A stretch of DNA of 64,000 nucleotides from Timema cristinae (taxonomy: Eukaryota > Arthropoda > Insecta > Phasmatodea > Timematidae), in contig JBCFYV010001001.1 in NCBI GenBank assembly GCA_039000515.1, positions 2,059,389 to 2,123,388 on the forward strand, read 5' to 3'. This document shows positions 1 through 10,870 of the stretch, in pieces. A program made the position numbers and the translations under genes. Under the pieces are notes generated by a model. That model did not search any database. It was not told the origin of the DNA and saw only the letters and a list, made by a program, of their open reading frames with translations. Numbering within the stretch: the stretch's first letter is position 1; each line of letters opens with the position of its first letter.

Positions 1-469
1 ATTAGTATGATTCGATAAACAAATAACTACAGGAGCTGACCCAAAAGGTGTTGTTAGCATTCCTTAGCTAGAAACCAAGCCGGCGGCCCGGTTGAACCAA
101 TTGTCCCTTTTAGGGGAACATATTCAATAATATTAATAAAGATCATATAGTCATTTTAACTATTTAGATTCATTTAGTAAACAACAAATTAAGAAAAATA
201 CAAGTTTTACATGAATATAGGAATATTGATGAGAATTACATTCTTCCCAAAAACAAATTGACTTGAGAGATTATTTGTACTGTCGTCAGGCCATATGTAG
301 AAGCATGCAGTATCAACTCAAACGTGCCACAGTGACAAGAGTTTTCTAAACAAGGAGTAAATGAACAATTAGTAAAAGAATAGCAAAGAGTAAATTCAGA
401 AGATATCATTTATACAGTCTCACTTGGTAGCGTTAAGTATTTAAAGAGATCCATAAAACATGTTGGATA
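1..469. other. AT-rich sequence, nothing recognised
   Basis: I see no open frame of useful length, no tRNA-like boxes and no transposon ends here. A short GC-rich patch near 80-95 (around GCCGGCGGCCCGG) stands out from the AT-rich background but has no recognised meaning. Confidence 0.4.
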
Positions 470-1560
470 CTCAGCTGATATATCCAGCTAATTGATGGCT
501 AAGAAACAGGCGTCATTTAAGTACTACAGCTGGTCATTTTCCCATACGGTACTGCCAGAGCATTCAATAGTAAGTCGGCACCTATCCAGATCAATACTAA
601 CTTAGAGGCCTAGTCACGCGCAAAAATAAAATAGATTTATTTTGCGCGGACCCCACTATGACACTAGTGTAATTTCCCTAGGTTGAGCACCCTCGCTAAT
701 ACTCTACTAGAAGAGTGACTACAACACCAAAACTCTATTACATATGACTGAGTTGCATAAGGCAAAAGAAAATAGGACATCCTGGTGCTAACCATCAACA
801 ACAAAACTAATGTTCATGACGTTTAGGACGTCATGATTAATTTAGAGGTTGTATTGGAGTTGTGACTTAGCCTAAGTCACTAAACTAGCCAAAACATTAT
901 TTCTAAGCCAGAGGCTTTAGCGTTAGAACAGTGTCAAAGGACACATAAACAAACCAAGGAAGAAAACTTCCAAGTTGAAGCTAATTACGTAACAGTTAAA
1001 CTCAAAAGATTCTAATTGACATTTTCCTAAACCTTGGCTTCTCGCCACATAATAAAATATAAATTTCCTTTAAAACACAAAAATTAGAACTTCTCTTGAA
1101 CTATACAAGAGCCCAAGTCCTACAGACTTGGTTACGACGGCTGGATACTAATACCACAGTAACGTCGTCCATGTTTCCGGCGAGTTGGATCGGGTGATCC
1201 ATCATCCTATCGACACAGCTAAGGTGGTGAGTCCGACGTCACGGACTCCATGTTCCTTCGTGTTGCTGACGGGCGGAGTTTCCTTGTTGATTCTTTTCGT
1301 AGTTGAACTGATCTGTACCTTTTCTGTACGTTTCTGTATGTTTCTGTACCTTTGATACCGCTGGTGGACCTATATATACTGTGGAAGCAGGTCGGACATT
1401 ACAAAGAAGGAAGGGGGGATAAATTACGAAAATCAGGCAAAAACAAAGAAGGATAAAAGTGTGATGAAAAGAAAACAATTGAAACAAGTAACGAGTTCTT
1501 CGAACGACCACCAGAGTCGCTATGTGCGCAGCCGGCCTCTGAGTCGATCCCCGACTCACG
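470..1560. other. Hairpin-dense tract of unknown nature
   Basis: This stretch contains an unusual run of short perfect inverted repeats with small loops. Arms that I checked are 617-630 with 636-648 (13 bp, one bulge), 814-822 with 828-836 (9 bp), 862-870 with 872-880 (9 bp around one base), 1093-1098 with 1106-1111 (6 bp), 1113-1119 with 1125-1131 (7 bp), 1186-1191 with 1196-1201 (6 bp), 1229-1235 with 1242-1248 (7 bp) and 1540-1546 with 1552-1558 (7 bp). There is also a 10-bp palindrome at 661-670, and several 5-bp stems are interspersed. No reading frame, tRNA box or transposon terminus explains the pattern. A structured transcript, a decayed mobile element or a chance cluster are all possible. 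Confidence 0.45.
1290..1375. repeat. Short tandem TTTCTGTAC-like repeat
   Basis: About four imperfect copies of a 9- to 10-bp TTTCTGTAC/G motif occur in a row near 1315-1355. This is simple-sequence DNA without an evident role. Confidence 0.5.
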
Positions 1561-2559
1561 AGTTCTTCTTCTCTCCGGTTGAACCAGGCCGTGTAACACG
1601 TGGGTCGGCCATGATTGTCAATCTTGTAGTTTTTTAAAGGTGAAATTGATATCTGCAGACATCTTGCCGGGGTGAGTTAGTACACAAATATCTTATATCA
1701 AAATGTATCTTATTAATTTAGTTATTTAATATCCACAATTATTTTATGAGAAGTAGTAATATAAATGTATATTTTATTATTATTCGAGTAGACCACATGG
1801 CAGGCGTAGACAAGTCTATCAGGCATCATCCAACGGGAAAAGCGAAGCGTTTTAAGTATATTATTCATAAATACACTAATTTAAATCCTCTTCTTAGATA
1901 TTTAGTACAACAATATCCAAAAACAATATTTGTTTGACCAACCACGTGGTTGAATGTAGGACAAAACATAACTTTTTCAGATCAGAAGATATAACCTTAG
2001 AGGCAGTTTATATTAAATATGTTGATATAATTTTCTATCTTGCACAAAATCGTCGAAACAATAATTTTTCTCTTGTAGCTGTTCAATCCATTTGATTGAC
2101 ACGCTACACGGTTAAAAGGGAGGATTTTGAGCCCTCGCGGCTGACTCCAGAAGACCGTAAATCTTGGAAGTCACGCTGCCTGCCACGGAGCCACGTGGGC
2201 TAAATTGTCTGGTTCATAAAGTATCAGTCGGAGATGCTACTTGATCCCAGGGAACCGTTTTTACGACCGAGCATGGACCGCCTAGCAATCAGACAGTCCA
2301 TTGGGTGAATCTTATAACACCTCCTCGGTCACTCACTTCTTTATATGCTTTAAGTTATTAATTATAACTTCACTTTTAACATCACATTTCTAATAGATAT
2401 AGTAGTATTAATAAATCTTCTATAAACCAAGTCTAACGTCAATCACGAACCCACACAAGTAATTATATCACCTCCCCCTTATCATCGGCCAAGGACATCC
2501 TGACAGATCCCGGACCCACACATTTATGATACGGACACAGTAATTCCCATGGAAAAAGA
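1561..2559. other. Unassigned sequence with a 14-bp perfect palindrome
   Basis: There is no convincing coding segment. A perfect palindrome CAACCACGTGGTTG sits at 1939-1952. Positions 2090-2330 are more GC-rich than the surroundings and may be an old repeat, but I could not place it in a family. Confidence 0.35.
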
Positions 2560-3260
2560 GAATCACCACTTTGTTTATAGTTATAAATAGTGTTAAAATA
2601 TAAAATTTAATCAAAATCGTTAGAGCGAATTTCAAAAATATCTATTTTTTTCTATCTTTTTGCTTACCAGTAAACCACCTTTAAATTAAGGGTTGGATAT
2701 CTGATTCCAAAAAACTCTCTGGGTGATCCTATGAAAACCCCAGATAACAAGTTTTAGCTCAATCGGTAACATAGTTTTGACTCCATCTTGAGGTACAGAC
2801 AGACGATATATTGCGAAAATAACTTTTTTTAAGGGGTCATGAAACGTCGAAACTTATCAAAATCTCGAGTTTGAATTTTTGTCGAGCACAATACTTTCTG
2901 CGAGGTGTCGAGAGAAAGTAAAAATGGTTTTGACAAAATCGCACAAACTTTTTAATATTGTGTAATTATATCTTAGAAGCAAATTCCCAAAAATAGATTT
3001 TTATTTAACTACCCTTAAGTAAGTTTTCCTCATAAAAACAAACACATAATCTTGTTAATCACAGCAAACACTCTTTATATTAAAAAAAATTAATCCTAAC
3101 TATTCAAATAATTCAAACACATTTCAAATTTTTGAAAATATGTTATTCTTGTAAACTACCCTCAAAGGATTTTTGATTTGTACAAATAAAAATTTAGTCT
3201 TATTTATAATGATACATACCCAATTTGAACTCACTCTTCAATGACGATCCCGAAAATTTC
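2560..3260 (-). repeat. 'CTGTCTGT'-type dispersed repeat, minus orientation
   Basis: Read on the minus strand, this matches the plus-strand copies at 29496-30500. Shared landmarks are a TCTCGAGACACC/GAGAAAGTAT-like start, 'ACTCGAGATTTTGATAAG', a short 'CGTCTGTCTGTAC' tract, then GGGTTTTCATAGG, 'TTAAGGGT', and later an A/T-rich segment. The family resembles the abundant AAAGTATT...CTGTCTGT repeats that I associate with arthropod genomes. No protein is encoded. Boundaries are approximate and the second half is strongly diverged. Confidence 0.6.
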
Positions 3261-4439
3261 AATTTGTTTATAATTTGTCATAAGTGAAATAAATACCTTG
3301 AAATTAATTTATTTTAATAACATTAACAAAAAGTATTATTTATCAGTAAACTACTTTTTTTTATTTACCTTACATTACTGTCCCATTTTAAACCGCAGTC
3401 GGTTCAGCCTTGCTCTTTCCCTCTTCCAAACTTTTCTGTCGACAGCTCGAGTCTCATCTGCATCCAGTACTCTTATCTCACTCCTCACTCTATTTGAGCT
3501 TCGGTCTCCGCAGTGGCCGTGCACAATCACTTCGTTCGAACCCAAGCGAGCTCACTACGTTGCTTACTTGGTGATTTCGAAGCTATTTTGGGAAGCGGGC
3601 TGCATCTCAACTTGACTCACCTAAACACTAAAACGTTTAGATACCACTGTACACGTTAGAAGTTAAAGGAATAAAATGAGTAGTTCACCTTGCGAGGCCT
3701 CTTACCTATGGGTCGATAGCACTTCCCCTATTCCTCTGACGATTTTACACTCTCACTCTACTGTTTGCACGTGGACAGCATTTTTTCGCTTGTACAAATT
3801 ATATTTCTTCTTGCTTCTTATTCTAGATAGACATGATTCCACGGACTTGTTCACTCTACATCATGGCAGGAAGATTCCTACAGGCCATTTTTGTGAATAA
3901 ACCATAAATAGCCTTAGTTGTAGACTAACTGCAAAAAAAACTACTTCATTATAAAAAAATATTGTAAGACTATAAGATAATTTTTATACTGATTTAAAAA
4001 TAAATGTTTTTTGTTTAAATGTTTTATCTTCAAAATCGCCGAATAAAACGTAAATATATTTACATAAGAAATCCTATCTTGATTTGTCATAGGTAGGGAA
4101 CATCGTTAAGATTTCTAAATTACGATGATTCATTTGGTGAGAGATTCTTTCATATTTTCTATCATATTTAATTGATTTTAATAGGTATACATAATTAGAT
4201 AGTTATTTTAACACCAGTACAGTGTTCTATATTGACCAACCCTGGCTAGCATCCCCACTACCAGACAAACCACAATATATATTTTATTTTCCATTCAAAT
4301 TTTGAATTACCCTTTCTAAAATTCTGCTTCCCTCATCTCTACCCTATAAGTATAAACATATCCGTATAACCTCCTCGACAAATAGTGAATGATTCTCTGT
4401 GCATATTAATATTTTTTTTAACGAGTATGCCAACTGGAG
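3261..4439. other. Unassigned AT-rich sequence
   Basis: Short open frames at 3298-3615 and 3676-3900 have no recognisable domains and no convincing splice context. I regard them as chance frames. No repeat family is recognised. Confidence 0.35.
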
Positions 4440-5040
4440 AGCTTAACCTTCTCCCTCCGCCTTCTGATGATTTTGTTGTTGTTGAGAAAAACCCACCCTC
4501 TCCCTCCTCCTTTTGATGATTTTGTTGTTGTTGGAAAAAAACCTCTCTCCCTCCGCCTTCTGATGATTTTGTTGTTGTTGGGAAACCCCCACCTCTCTCC
4601 CTCCTCCTCCTGATGATTTTGTTGTTGGGAACCCCTCTCTCCCCTCTGATGATTGGTGTTGAAAACCCACCTCTCTACCCCCTCCTTTTGACGATTTGTT
4701 GTTGAAAAACCCTCCTCCTCCTTGATATTTGTTGTGTTGGGAAAACCCACCTCTCTCCCTCCTCCTTCTGATAATTTGTTGTTGTGGAAACACCTATCTC
4801 CCTCTCCTTTGATAATTTTGTTGGGGAAAACCCACCTCTCTCCCCTCCTTGAGATTGTTGCTTTGGGAACCCATCTCCTCCTCCTTTGAATGATTGTGCG
4901 TGGAACCCACCTCCCCCCCCTTTTGAGTTGTTGTTGTTAGGGAAACCACTCTCTCTCCTTTGGATTGTTTTGTGGAACCCTCTTCCCCCCTCTGATAATT
5001 TTGTGGTGAAACTACCTTCTCCTCCCTTATTATCAATGTA
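4440..5040. repeat. Degenerate minisatellite, about 50-bp units
   Basis: About eleven imperfect units of roughly 45-55 bp alternate a pyrimidine-rich block (CTCTCCCTCCTCC) with a GATGATTTTGTTGTTG block and an A-rich GGGAAAACCCACC block. Because the strands are strongly purine/pyrimidine skewed, minus-strand frames stay open and give spurious Arg/Glu/Gln-rich peptides. Those should not be annotated as proteins. The array abuts the donor side of the candidate exon at 5046-5228. Confidence 0.8.
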
Positions 5041-5045
5041 GGTAC

Positions 5046-5228
5046 CTCTGGTGCCTCATTCCTAAACCGAGTACACATGGACAATACGTCATACACGCCG
5101 CCCGCTGATGTTTCCCATTTGCTTTGGATACACAGAAACATCGCACGAGTGTCCGGCGGTAAAAGATCAAAGAAAGTTGCCAGGGTCTTGTCTCCCACCT
5201 CGTTCGGTGTGGACCCATGACCAAACAT
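5046..5228 (-). CDS. Candidate internal exon of an unidentified gene
   Basis: On the minus strand a consensus acceptor (GCCTACAG) precedes 183 bases that stay open for exactly 61 codons and end at a plausible donor (CAGAG|GTACC), so both junctions would be phase 0. The peptide has mixed, globular-protein composition (PNEVGDKTLATFF, DTRAMFLCIQSKWE, GGVYDVLSMC), unlike the low-complexity DNA beside it. GC content is also higher than in the flanks. The first codon happens to be ATG, so it could instead be a start. I do not recognise the family. The frame continues past the proposed donor into the minisatellite, which I read as intron. The opposite strand is also open over most of this interval, which weakens the case. 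Flanking exons were not found, and an old transposon exon is an alternative. Confidence 0.45.
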
Positions 5229-5240
5229 CTGTAGGCAACT

Positions 5241-5655
5241 TTTGAATTTTATCTAGTTGATTTCTAGTCGTCCTCCTTGTCAACAGGTTTTTTATTCGTT
5301 TTATCGTATCTTAATGGTTTTATGGTGATACTTTTTTGGTTGCTACCTAAATAGCTCCTCAAAATCCGATTTCGTCATCCTTAACGAAATTTTCAAATGA
5401 GCATCAATCATTCAACAATAGCTCTGACTAGAAACAATCACCATAATTCTTCACCATATCTTAAAAATTGCCCTTTCCACTAACTTATTTTCTCGCTTTT
5501 GGCGATATTTAATTATCGTGAAAGCCACAGTGATATGCGGATTCATCGCAAACGGAAAGGGGACCAATTAGATGCGGTTGCTCGGTGTGGGCGCGCAACA
5601 TCGGTGGAGACTTGTGTCCGGATACAAGTTGGTGTATCCGCGGATGATCTTGCAA
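5241..5655. other. Unassigned; short GC-richer open segment
   Basis: Positions 5499-5684 are open on the plus strand for 61 codons and are richer in G+C than their surroundings. The minus strand is also open for much of it. There is no recognisable motif and no strong splice signals, and the 3' end runs into a SINE-A copy. I do not call it a gene. Confidence 0.3.
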
Positions 5656-5908
5656 AGTCGTTGGATATGCCCGGTGTGTACTAGGCTTAAGGTGTCAGTC
5701 TCGCAATAGATTATACTGTCGATGACTGGGAGATCAAGATTAGAAGGGTGTACTGAGGATAGTTTTTCCTAAATTATTTTCCACTTTCTATCCAAAGAAA
5801 TGGGGGTACACTTCCTCTGAATGCGACCTTTATAATCCTTAACTCATTATCATAATGATTATACATGCGTATAATCTTAACCGGCAGTAAGACGTGGTGC
5901 TAAATAAA
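5656..5908 (+). mobile_element. SINE-A copy, plus
   Basis: This is a tRNA-derived short interspersed element. The degenerate head reads TTAAGGTGTCAGTCTCGCAATAGA, followed by GGGAGATCAAGATTAGAA in the B-box position. The body is the family's TACTGAGGATAGTTTTTCC, and the shared 3' end is CAGTAAGACGTGGTGCTAAA. The 5' head is poorly preserved, so this is an old copy. Confidence 0.75.
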
Positions 5909-7215
5909 AAAGCTTCATGCGACATCAAATGCTTAAGAGAAGGGTAATTAGAGCTACTCCGTAGTCCACTACTTCACTGTGATTGGCTTCTATACTGTCT
6001 CCCTTATGTACGCTCACCTCTCTTCTTTAATGTATGGTGAAAGGGAACAAGAAACTAATATCCAGTGAAATATAATAACTCTAAAACTGATGCGAGCCTT
6101 TAATGATTATAATTATTGACCATCACGGATTCCAGACATCATACTCTTAATAATATGAATGAAAATTACCAATAACGACCATTCACATATAAGAATTAAG
6201 ATTAAAAAAAACACAAACATTAATAGCATAAATGAAAATTCCCAATAACAACCATTCACATAAAAAAATTAAGAGAAAGAAAACACAAACATTAATATCA
6301 TAAATAAAGATACCCAACAACAATTCATGACAATGATGACTTAACGAACTCCGATAAAACCAACAAATGCAATAATGCTCCTTACCCTTAACATTAAAAT
6401 AATACACCACAGAAATGTATTGTAAGTAAGACGTTCCCCTTCACACCCCAGTAGCATTACAGGTGCTCTACAAGTAATTATATTATATAGGAGGATACTT
6501 AAAACATAAACCTTTCGCCACCCTTTTTCACAAACATTAATTTTCCAAAACACGCAGGCCGAAAGATGAGGTTAGAGAAAATAGAGAAACTAAACTCACC
6601 GATTTCATCTTACCACCAAATAACATGATTAAATGAAACCCTTACTCTCTGTCACTAGGTTAGTGATCACATCGAGTACGAAAATCTGCATAGCCTCCAC
6701 AAAATGGAGATTAAAAGAGGAGTCCATGACCAACTCACAAACTTCAAGAAAACTTTTTACGCGTCTCTCTCAAAAAAAGCTCCACACATTGTATCAAACC
6801 GCCAAAAGATGGCAAAAGTTAATGTTTTTTTTAACCTCGTTCTGTCATAAAAGAAACAATACTTATTCAACCTATAAAAACCAAAGAGAAATTAATTTAG
6901 ATCACTAATGATGAAAACAAAGATAAATTAATACGTAAATTAATAATGTTAAAGAAAATAGTTATAAAGTTATCCATGTCAGTGTCACCATCTGTCGATC
7001 TTGCAAAAAACACTCAACCCCGATCCCCACCCCCTCCTTTTCCTTCTGCGTAATGGGTAACATCGCACTGCAAATGTTTATGCTGCCCGATCTTGGTAAC
7101 AAATCACAACAACTCAGTGTGGGCCACGTAGTCCAGCAGGAAGTTGAAAGTTCGGCCCGTGTTCGCCGCACAATTAACACATAAATGCCTTCCTTTATTA
7201 TATTTTAAAAAAGGT
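5909..7215. other. Unassigned AT-rich sequence with internal duplications
   Basis: A roughly 65-bp segment containing AATGAAAATTCCCAATAACAAC and ACACAAACATTAAT recurs three times between 6150 and 6320, making a small local tandem repeat. The rest has no recognisable genes. The open frames at 6341-6553 and 6962-7180 lack domains. Confidence 0.4.
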
Positions 7216-7224
7216 GCACAGCAA

Positions 7225-7400
7225 CTCAAGTCCATCCCACTTTTCAAGCACACTTCAAGTCCCAATCCCACTTTTCAAGCACACTTCAAGTCCCAATCCG
7301 CTTTTCAAGCACACTTCAAGTCCCAATCCCACTTTTCAAGCACACTTCAAGTCCCAATCCCACTTTTCAAGCACACTTCAAGTCCCAATCCCACTTTTCA
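7225..7400. repeat. 31-bp minisatellite
   Basis: Nearly identical 31-bp units (core CACTTTTCAAGCACACTTCAA, then GTCCCAATCC) are repeated about five and a half times. Because 31 is not a multiple of three, the repeat cycles through all frames. It leaves two overlapping plus-strand frames open (7144-7581 and 7214-7492), and these are artefacts of the array. Confidence 0.92.
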
Positions 7401-7792
7401 TGCTTCCCTTCTCAATTCCATCCTTTGTGCTTCACCTCCCAATCCCAATTTTTATGATTCATTTAATTCAAAGTTGTATATTAAGTTTGTGAGTTTTGAA
7501 AGTAGTTTTTTTTATCAAGTACTGGTTTTTTTATTTCAAATGTGTTATATCGATGTATTTATTTATTTGGAAATTACTTGATATTTTAAACTATTTCTTC
7601 TTACGCGTGAAACATTTTTTTTTTTTTTAGATTATATACGATCTTAAAAGTCTTATAAATATTTGGCATTATAAAATCTTGGTTAGTCTTAGTTATGATT
7701 ATGATAGAAGAATGTCAGGCGCTTTAAATATTTCTAGGGTCTTGCTTAGAAAACCATAATTGGTTGGAGAATCTGGTAATGTCAGGATACCC
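7401..7792. other. Unassigned AT-rich sequence
   Basis: A homopolymer T run lies near 7616-7628. No coding or repeat feature is recognised. Confidence 0.4.
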
Positions 7793-8036
7793 GCTTCGGT
7801 GGCCACATGGTCTAGCCTCTACTCATGCTGTATATTAGACTGCAATCGGTGGTGAGATCGAGGTTCAATCTCGGTCGGATGTACTAAGGGTGGTTTTTCT
7901 AAAATAGTTTTCCACTTTATGTTCATGCAAATGCTGGTACACTTCCTACAAACATAACCTTCCTAATTCCTAAAACCACTGGTGCAATTAGTACATAAGC
8001 GTATAACCCAAACGGGTAGTAAGACGCGGTGATAAA
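7793..8036 (+). mobile_element. SINE-A copy, plus, near full length
   Basis: The head CTTCGGTGGCCACATGGTCTA corresponds to the tRNA A-box and GAGGTTCAATCTCGG to the B-box. These are followed by the family body (TACTAAGGGTGGTTTTTCT) and the shared 3' end (AACGGGTAGTAAGACGCGG). An A-rich tail closes it at about 8036. Confidence 0.88.
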
Positions 8037-8878
8037 AAAAAGTTAGGGACTTTCGAAGTTAGTAGCAACCCTGCTTATATAAGATTGGGCCATATTGTTG
8101 TCATTGTAGGTACGACCGCTAGCGTCGGGGTATATGGAGTGTACTTGCCACCTCAGCTCTTACGGTCAATTTGATTTTGTCACTTTTCACGCCCATGTCG
8201 GTTGGAGAGATACATTTAGGACGCTTTGCTTTAGGCAAGTGATGAACAAGCACTTTGCTATCTTTTATACGTCGAAGGAAGACTTGCTTTTTTCTGTTAG
8301 ATGTTCAGATAGGGCTAGTGTTCTTTAGTAGTTCAATGGAACGCGTGTTTCAGGATCAATGTGCCAGTACAAATTTATTGGGCATAGATCCCTTTCTAAG
8401 GGGAAGGGGGACACCTAACTATAAAATATATTGTTCGTTCTTTCGCCCCAATTCTTTCTCCCCCCCTCCCACCCCCCTTATCCTTATATTTCCTTGTCTT
8501 CCTCAACTAGCTAACCCTTAATTATCGCTACTTTGCGGAGAAATAGGCCTATATCCTTGGTTTACAAGCAGGGGTCCGCGGTATGTGTTGGTTGGGTTCG
8601 CAATTCTGGCTGACGTTATAGCTTTATGTTTCCTTTTTAAAGTGATTATAATGATAATTGGAAGGTGCCAAATTTAAGTAGAAGGGTTAGAATGATCAAA
8701 ACTCTCAGTTACAGTTAAGGTTTCTTTCGATTAATCAACTATTGACAATAATTGGTTCCTGACTTAGTTTGCCGCGGCAGTCTCGTGTTTATGCGATTGG
8801 TGCTGCCAGCATAGCTTCCAAAATGACTATCTTTTGAGACACCTTATTTGCATTCGTTCTATCATTATATAATAAATG
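8037..8878. other. Unassigned sequence
   Basis: Plus-strand frames at 8134-8328 and 8255-8521 show no recognisable domain and no good splice signals. A pyrimidine tract lies at 8455-8475. No mobile element ends are recognised. Confidence 0.35.
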
Positions 8879-8890
8879 TTTAATGATTAA

Positions 8891-9194
8891 TTATTATTAT
8901 TATTACTATTAAATATTATCACCGCGTCTTACTATCCGTTCAGGTTGTACGCACTTACGCTAATGTGTAATGGTAGGGTGATTGTGAGATGAAATGGAGG
9001 ACCTACAGTTTAACGTGGAATCCGAACCAGGTGGACGGCCTGGCATTCCCACATTCACAGGTTGTGATTATACAGTCTTGTCAGAGGTGAAGGAAGGGTT
9101 TGGTAATCAGATAAATCTGTGCCGGGACCTAGGATTGAACCCCGGACCCCCAGCACAGAAGTCTGACACCTTACCCCTCGATCACCAGGTCACC
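8891..9194 (-). mobile_element. SINE-B copy, minus, with target-site duplication
   Basis: Read on the minus strand, the element begins GGTGACCTGGTGATCGAGGG, carries a tRNA-like B-box (GGGGTTCAATCCTAG), continues through GTGCCGGG...CAGATTTATCTGATTACC and ends in the shared 3' segment plus an (ATA/TAA) tail. It is flanked by a 12-bp duplication with one mismatch (8879-8890 and 9195-9206), as expected for LINE-mediated retroposition. Confidence 0.93.
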
Positions 9195-9206
9195 TTTAGT
9201 GATTAA

Positions 9207-9420
9207 ATCAAGCGCGTGGGTTTAATGCCAAGCTCCTTTAGTTTGTCGGTGATGAGGTCGGGATTCAAATTCCGGGGTAATTTTTTACTAAATGGTTTCC
9301 CCTTTTCTACCTCCACTCAACTAGAGGTACAATTCATCTAAAATGTACTTACCTCACAATTATAATTAAATGCAGTAGCCTGGAAGGGTAGTATGGTTTA
9401 ATGAGAATAAGTTATTTAAA
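9207..9420 (+). mobile_element. SINE-C-like copy, plus
   Basis: A degenerate tRNA-like head (GTCGGTGATGAGGTCGGGATTC, with the B-box in TTCAAATTCC) is followed by a body homologous to SINE-A (ACTAAATGGTTTCCCC) and ends near GGAAGGGTAGTATGG. The head resembles the copy at 33274-33515. It starts right after the SINE-B duplication. Confidence 0.6.
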
Positions 9421-9857
9421 AATAGGATTTGAACGCTTGGGGTTTATCAAGGGTTCGCGTTGCAAGACCAAATTTGGGGCCCAGCTTTGTGAAAGGTTGG
9501 AAACGCTGGTTTAGCCCATAGAGGCTGCTAATGGCTCAAAAGGGGGGTGGTATTTTTGGAGGAAAGGAAGGTGGTTCCGCCTACGGTTACTTCTTGTAAC
9601 TTCCACAACACTCCATGCCATAATTTTTTAAATATATTGAAATAGTTTGTAAGCATTTTAAAAGTTTCTAAAACATCATTTAAGTTGTATCTGCCCAACT
9701 ATATCTGAAGAATTGTTTTGTGTGAAGCTTGGATCTTCGTGTACACTGTACATGGTCGTCTTGTTGGTTCAGGTCGGTTAGGTCACCGGTGCGGCTAATT
9801 TTACACCATAAAAATAGAAAGAAAATAAATTTAAATTAACTATATAGTCACCCGTTT
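9421..9857. other. Unassigned sequence
   Basis: No gene or known repeat is recognised. A moderately GC-rich part near 9440-9600 could be an old element. Confidence 0.3.
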
Positions 9858-10328
9858 CAGTGGCTTCACTCTCGTGTTGGACTGGCCTGCTGATAACGAT
9901 ATTGGGGTTCGAATTCCGGTCGGATCTACTGATAGTGCTTGTTCCTAAATGATTTCCCACTCTCCCTCCACGCAAATGCAGGTATATTACCTATGAAATT
10001 CTCCCTTCCTCATCCCTACCTCATTAACGTAATTATGATATTATACTGCGTTTTAAACTGCTTTAGGATTGAGGTCAGCGCAGTTGGAGTGGGGAGGGAA
10101 GGCTCGTCAAATGTGCGACCAATCCGTGAAGGGTAGTTGTCATAGCAACCGATGCACGTTGCCAGATTTATTGACAGTCACTGAGTATGCTTGCATAATA
10201 ATAACGCAAAAACTTCCACTATGTGGCAACTATGCTCCCCAGCCTACCCACCACGCGGAAAATAAAGCAGTTTAAATCACATTATATATACGTATAACCT
10301 TAACAGGTAGTAAGACGTGGTGATTTAA
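9858..10328 (+). mobile_element. SINE-A copy, plus, split by a MITE
   Basis: The head and B-box (GGGGTTCGAATTCCGGTCGG) and the body up to about 10052 are SINE-A. The SINE resumes at 10276 with the 3' end (AACAGGTAGTAAGACGTGG). The interruption is the TTAA-flanked element at 10053-10275, so the SINE is the older insertion. Confidence 0.85.
10053..10275. mobile_element. TTAA-flanked MITE (piggyBac-like) inside SINE-A
   Basis: TTAA at 10053-10056 is followed by ACTGCTTTA, and TAAAGCAGT at 10263-10271 is followed by TTAA at 10272-10275. Counting one flanking base each side, the inverted repeats are 14 bp perfect (10052-10065 and 10263-10276). TTAA target duplication is the signature of piggyBac-type transposases. 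The 215-bp interior has no transposase coding and contains moderately GC-rich unique DNA. The terminus does not begin with the usual C-rich piggyBac end, so the superfamily is an inference. Confidence 0.75.
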
Positions 10329-10866
10329 AAAAAAACTATGTTACCGCCATTTTATGGTGAGGACTATTCATCTGCAAACAATGACGTGAGGCTCCCATTC
10401 AATTTATTGAAACCAAGATCTATTCATATGAAAATTGCTGCTCTCCATTTATTTGTTTTAAATAAAATGTGATCAACATAAAATTGTTTAGAGCTTTTTT
10501 TCCTATGCGTAGATTTAAAAAAAAATCAAGTCAATGCACGGGTGTTGATTATGTTTGGCCTTGACAGTCGCTAACATAGGTGCTACATACGAACAGCAGA
10601 CAAGATAACAGATGGCACTTTTCACGTTGTTAGTTGAGTAAAACGATCTCCCACCTCACTTTGTCATAACGAGGAGTCACCTACTGGCATTGGCATGTCG
10701 TGGACTGTGGCTTGTTTAAACTGTGCTTGTAACAAAGTTATCACACACTTGGTCCCCATTTGACCAATCATATACGTAGGTTCTGTCTTGACTCCTCACA
10801 TGGGAAAATATCTCTATCTAACCTGGCCAATGAATGTCTTAAAAAAATGATGTATTAATCCTCATC
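10329..10866. other. Unassigned AT-rich sequence
   Basis: No feature is recognised apart from short A runs. Confidence 0.35.
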
Positions 10867-10870
10867 CACA

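Noticed and set aside
4418..5228. Arg/Glu/Gln-rich minus-strand proteins
   Set aside because: They come from the purine/pyrimidine-skewed minisatellite. Only the non-repetitive first 61 codons (5046-5228) were kept as a candidate exon.
7144..7581. 145-codon plus-strand frame
   Set aside because: It is the 31-bp minisatellite read through. The repeated peptide is a consequence of the period.
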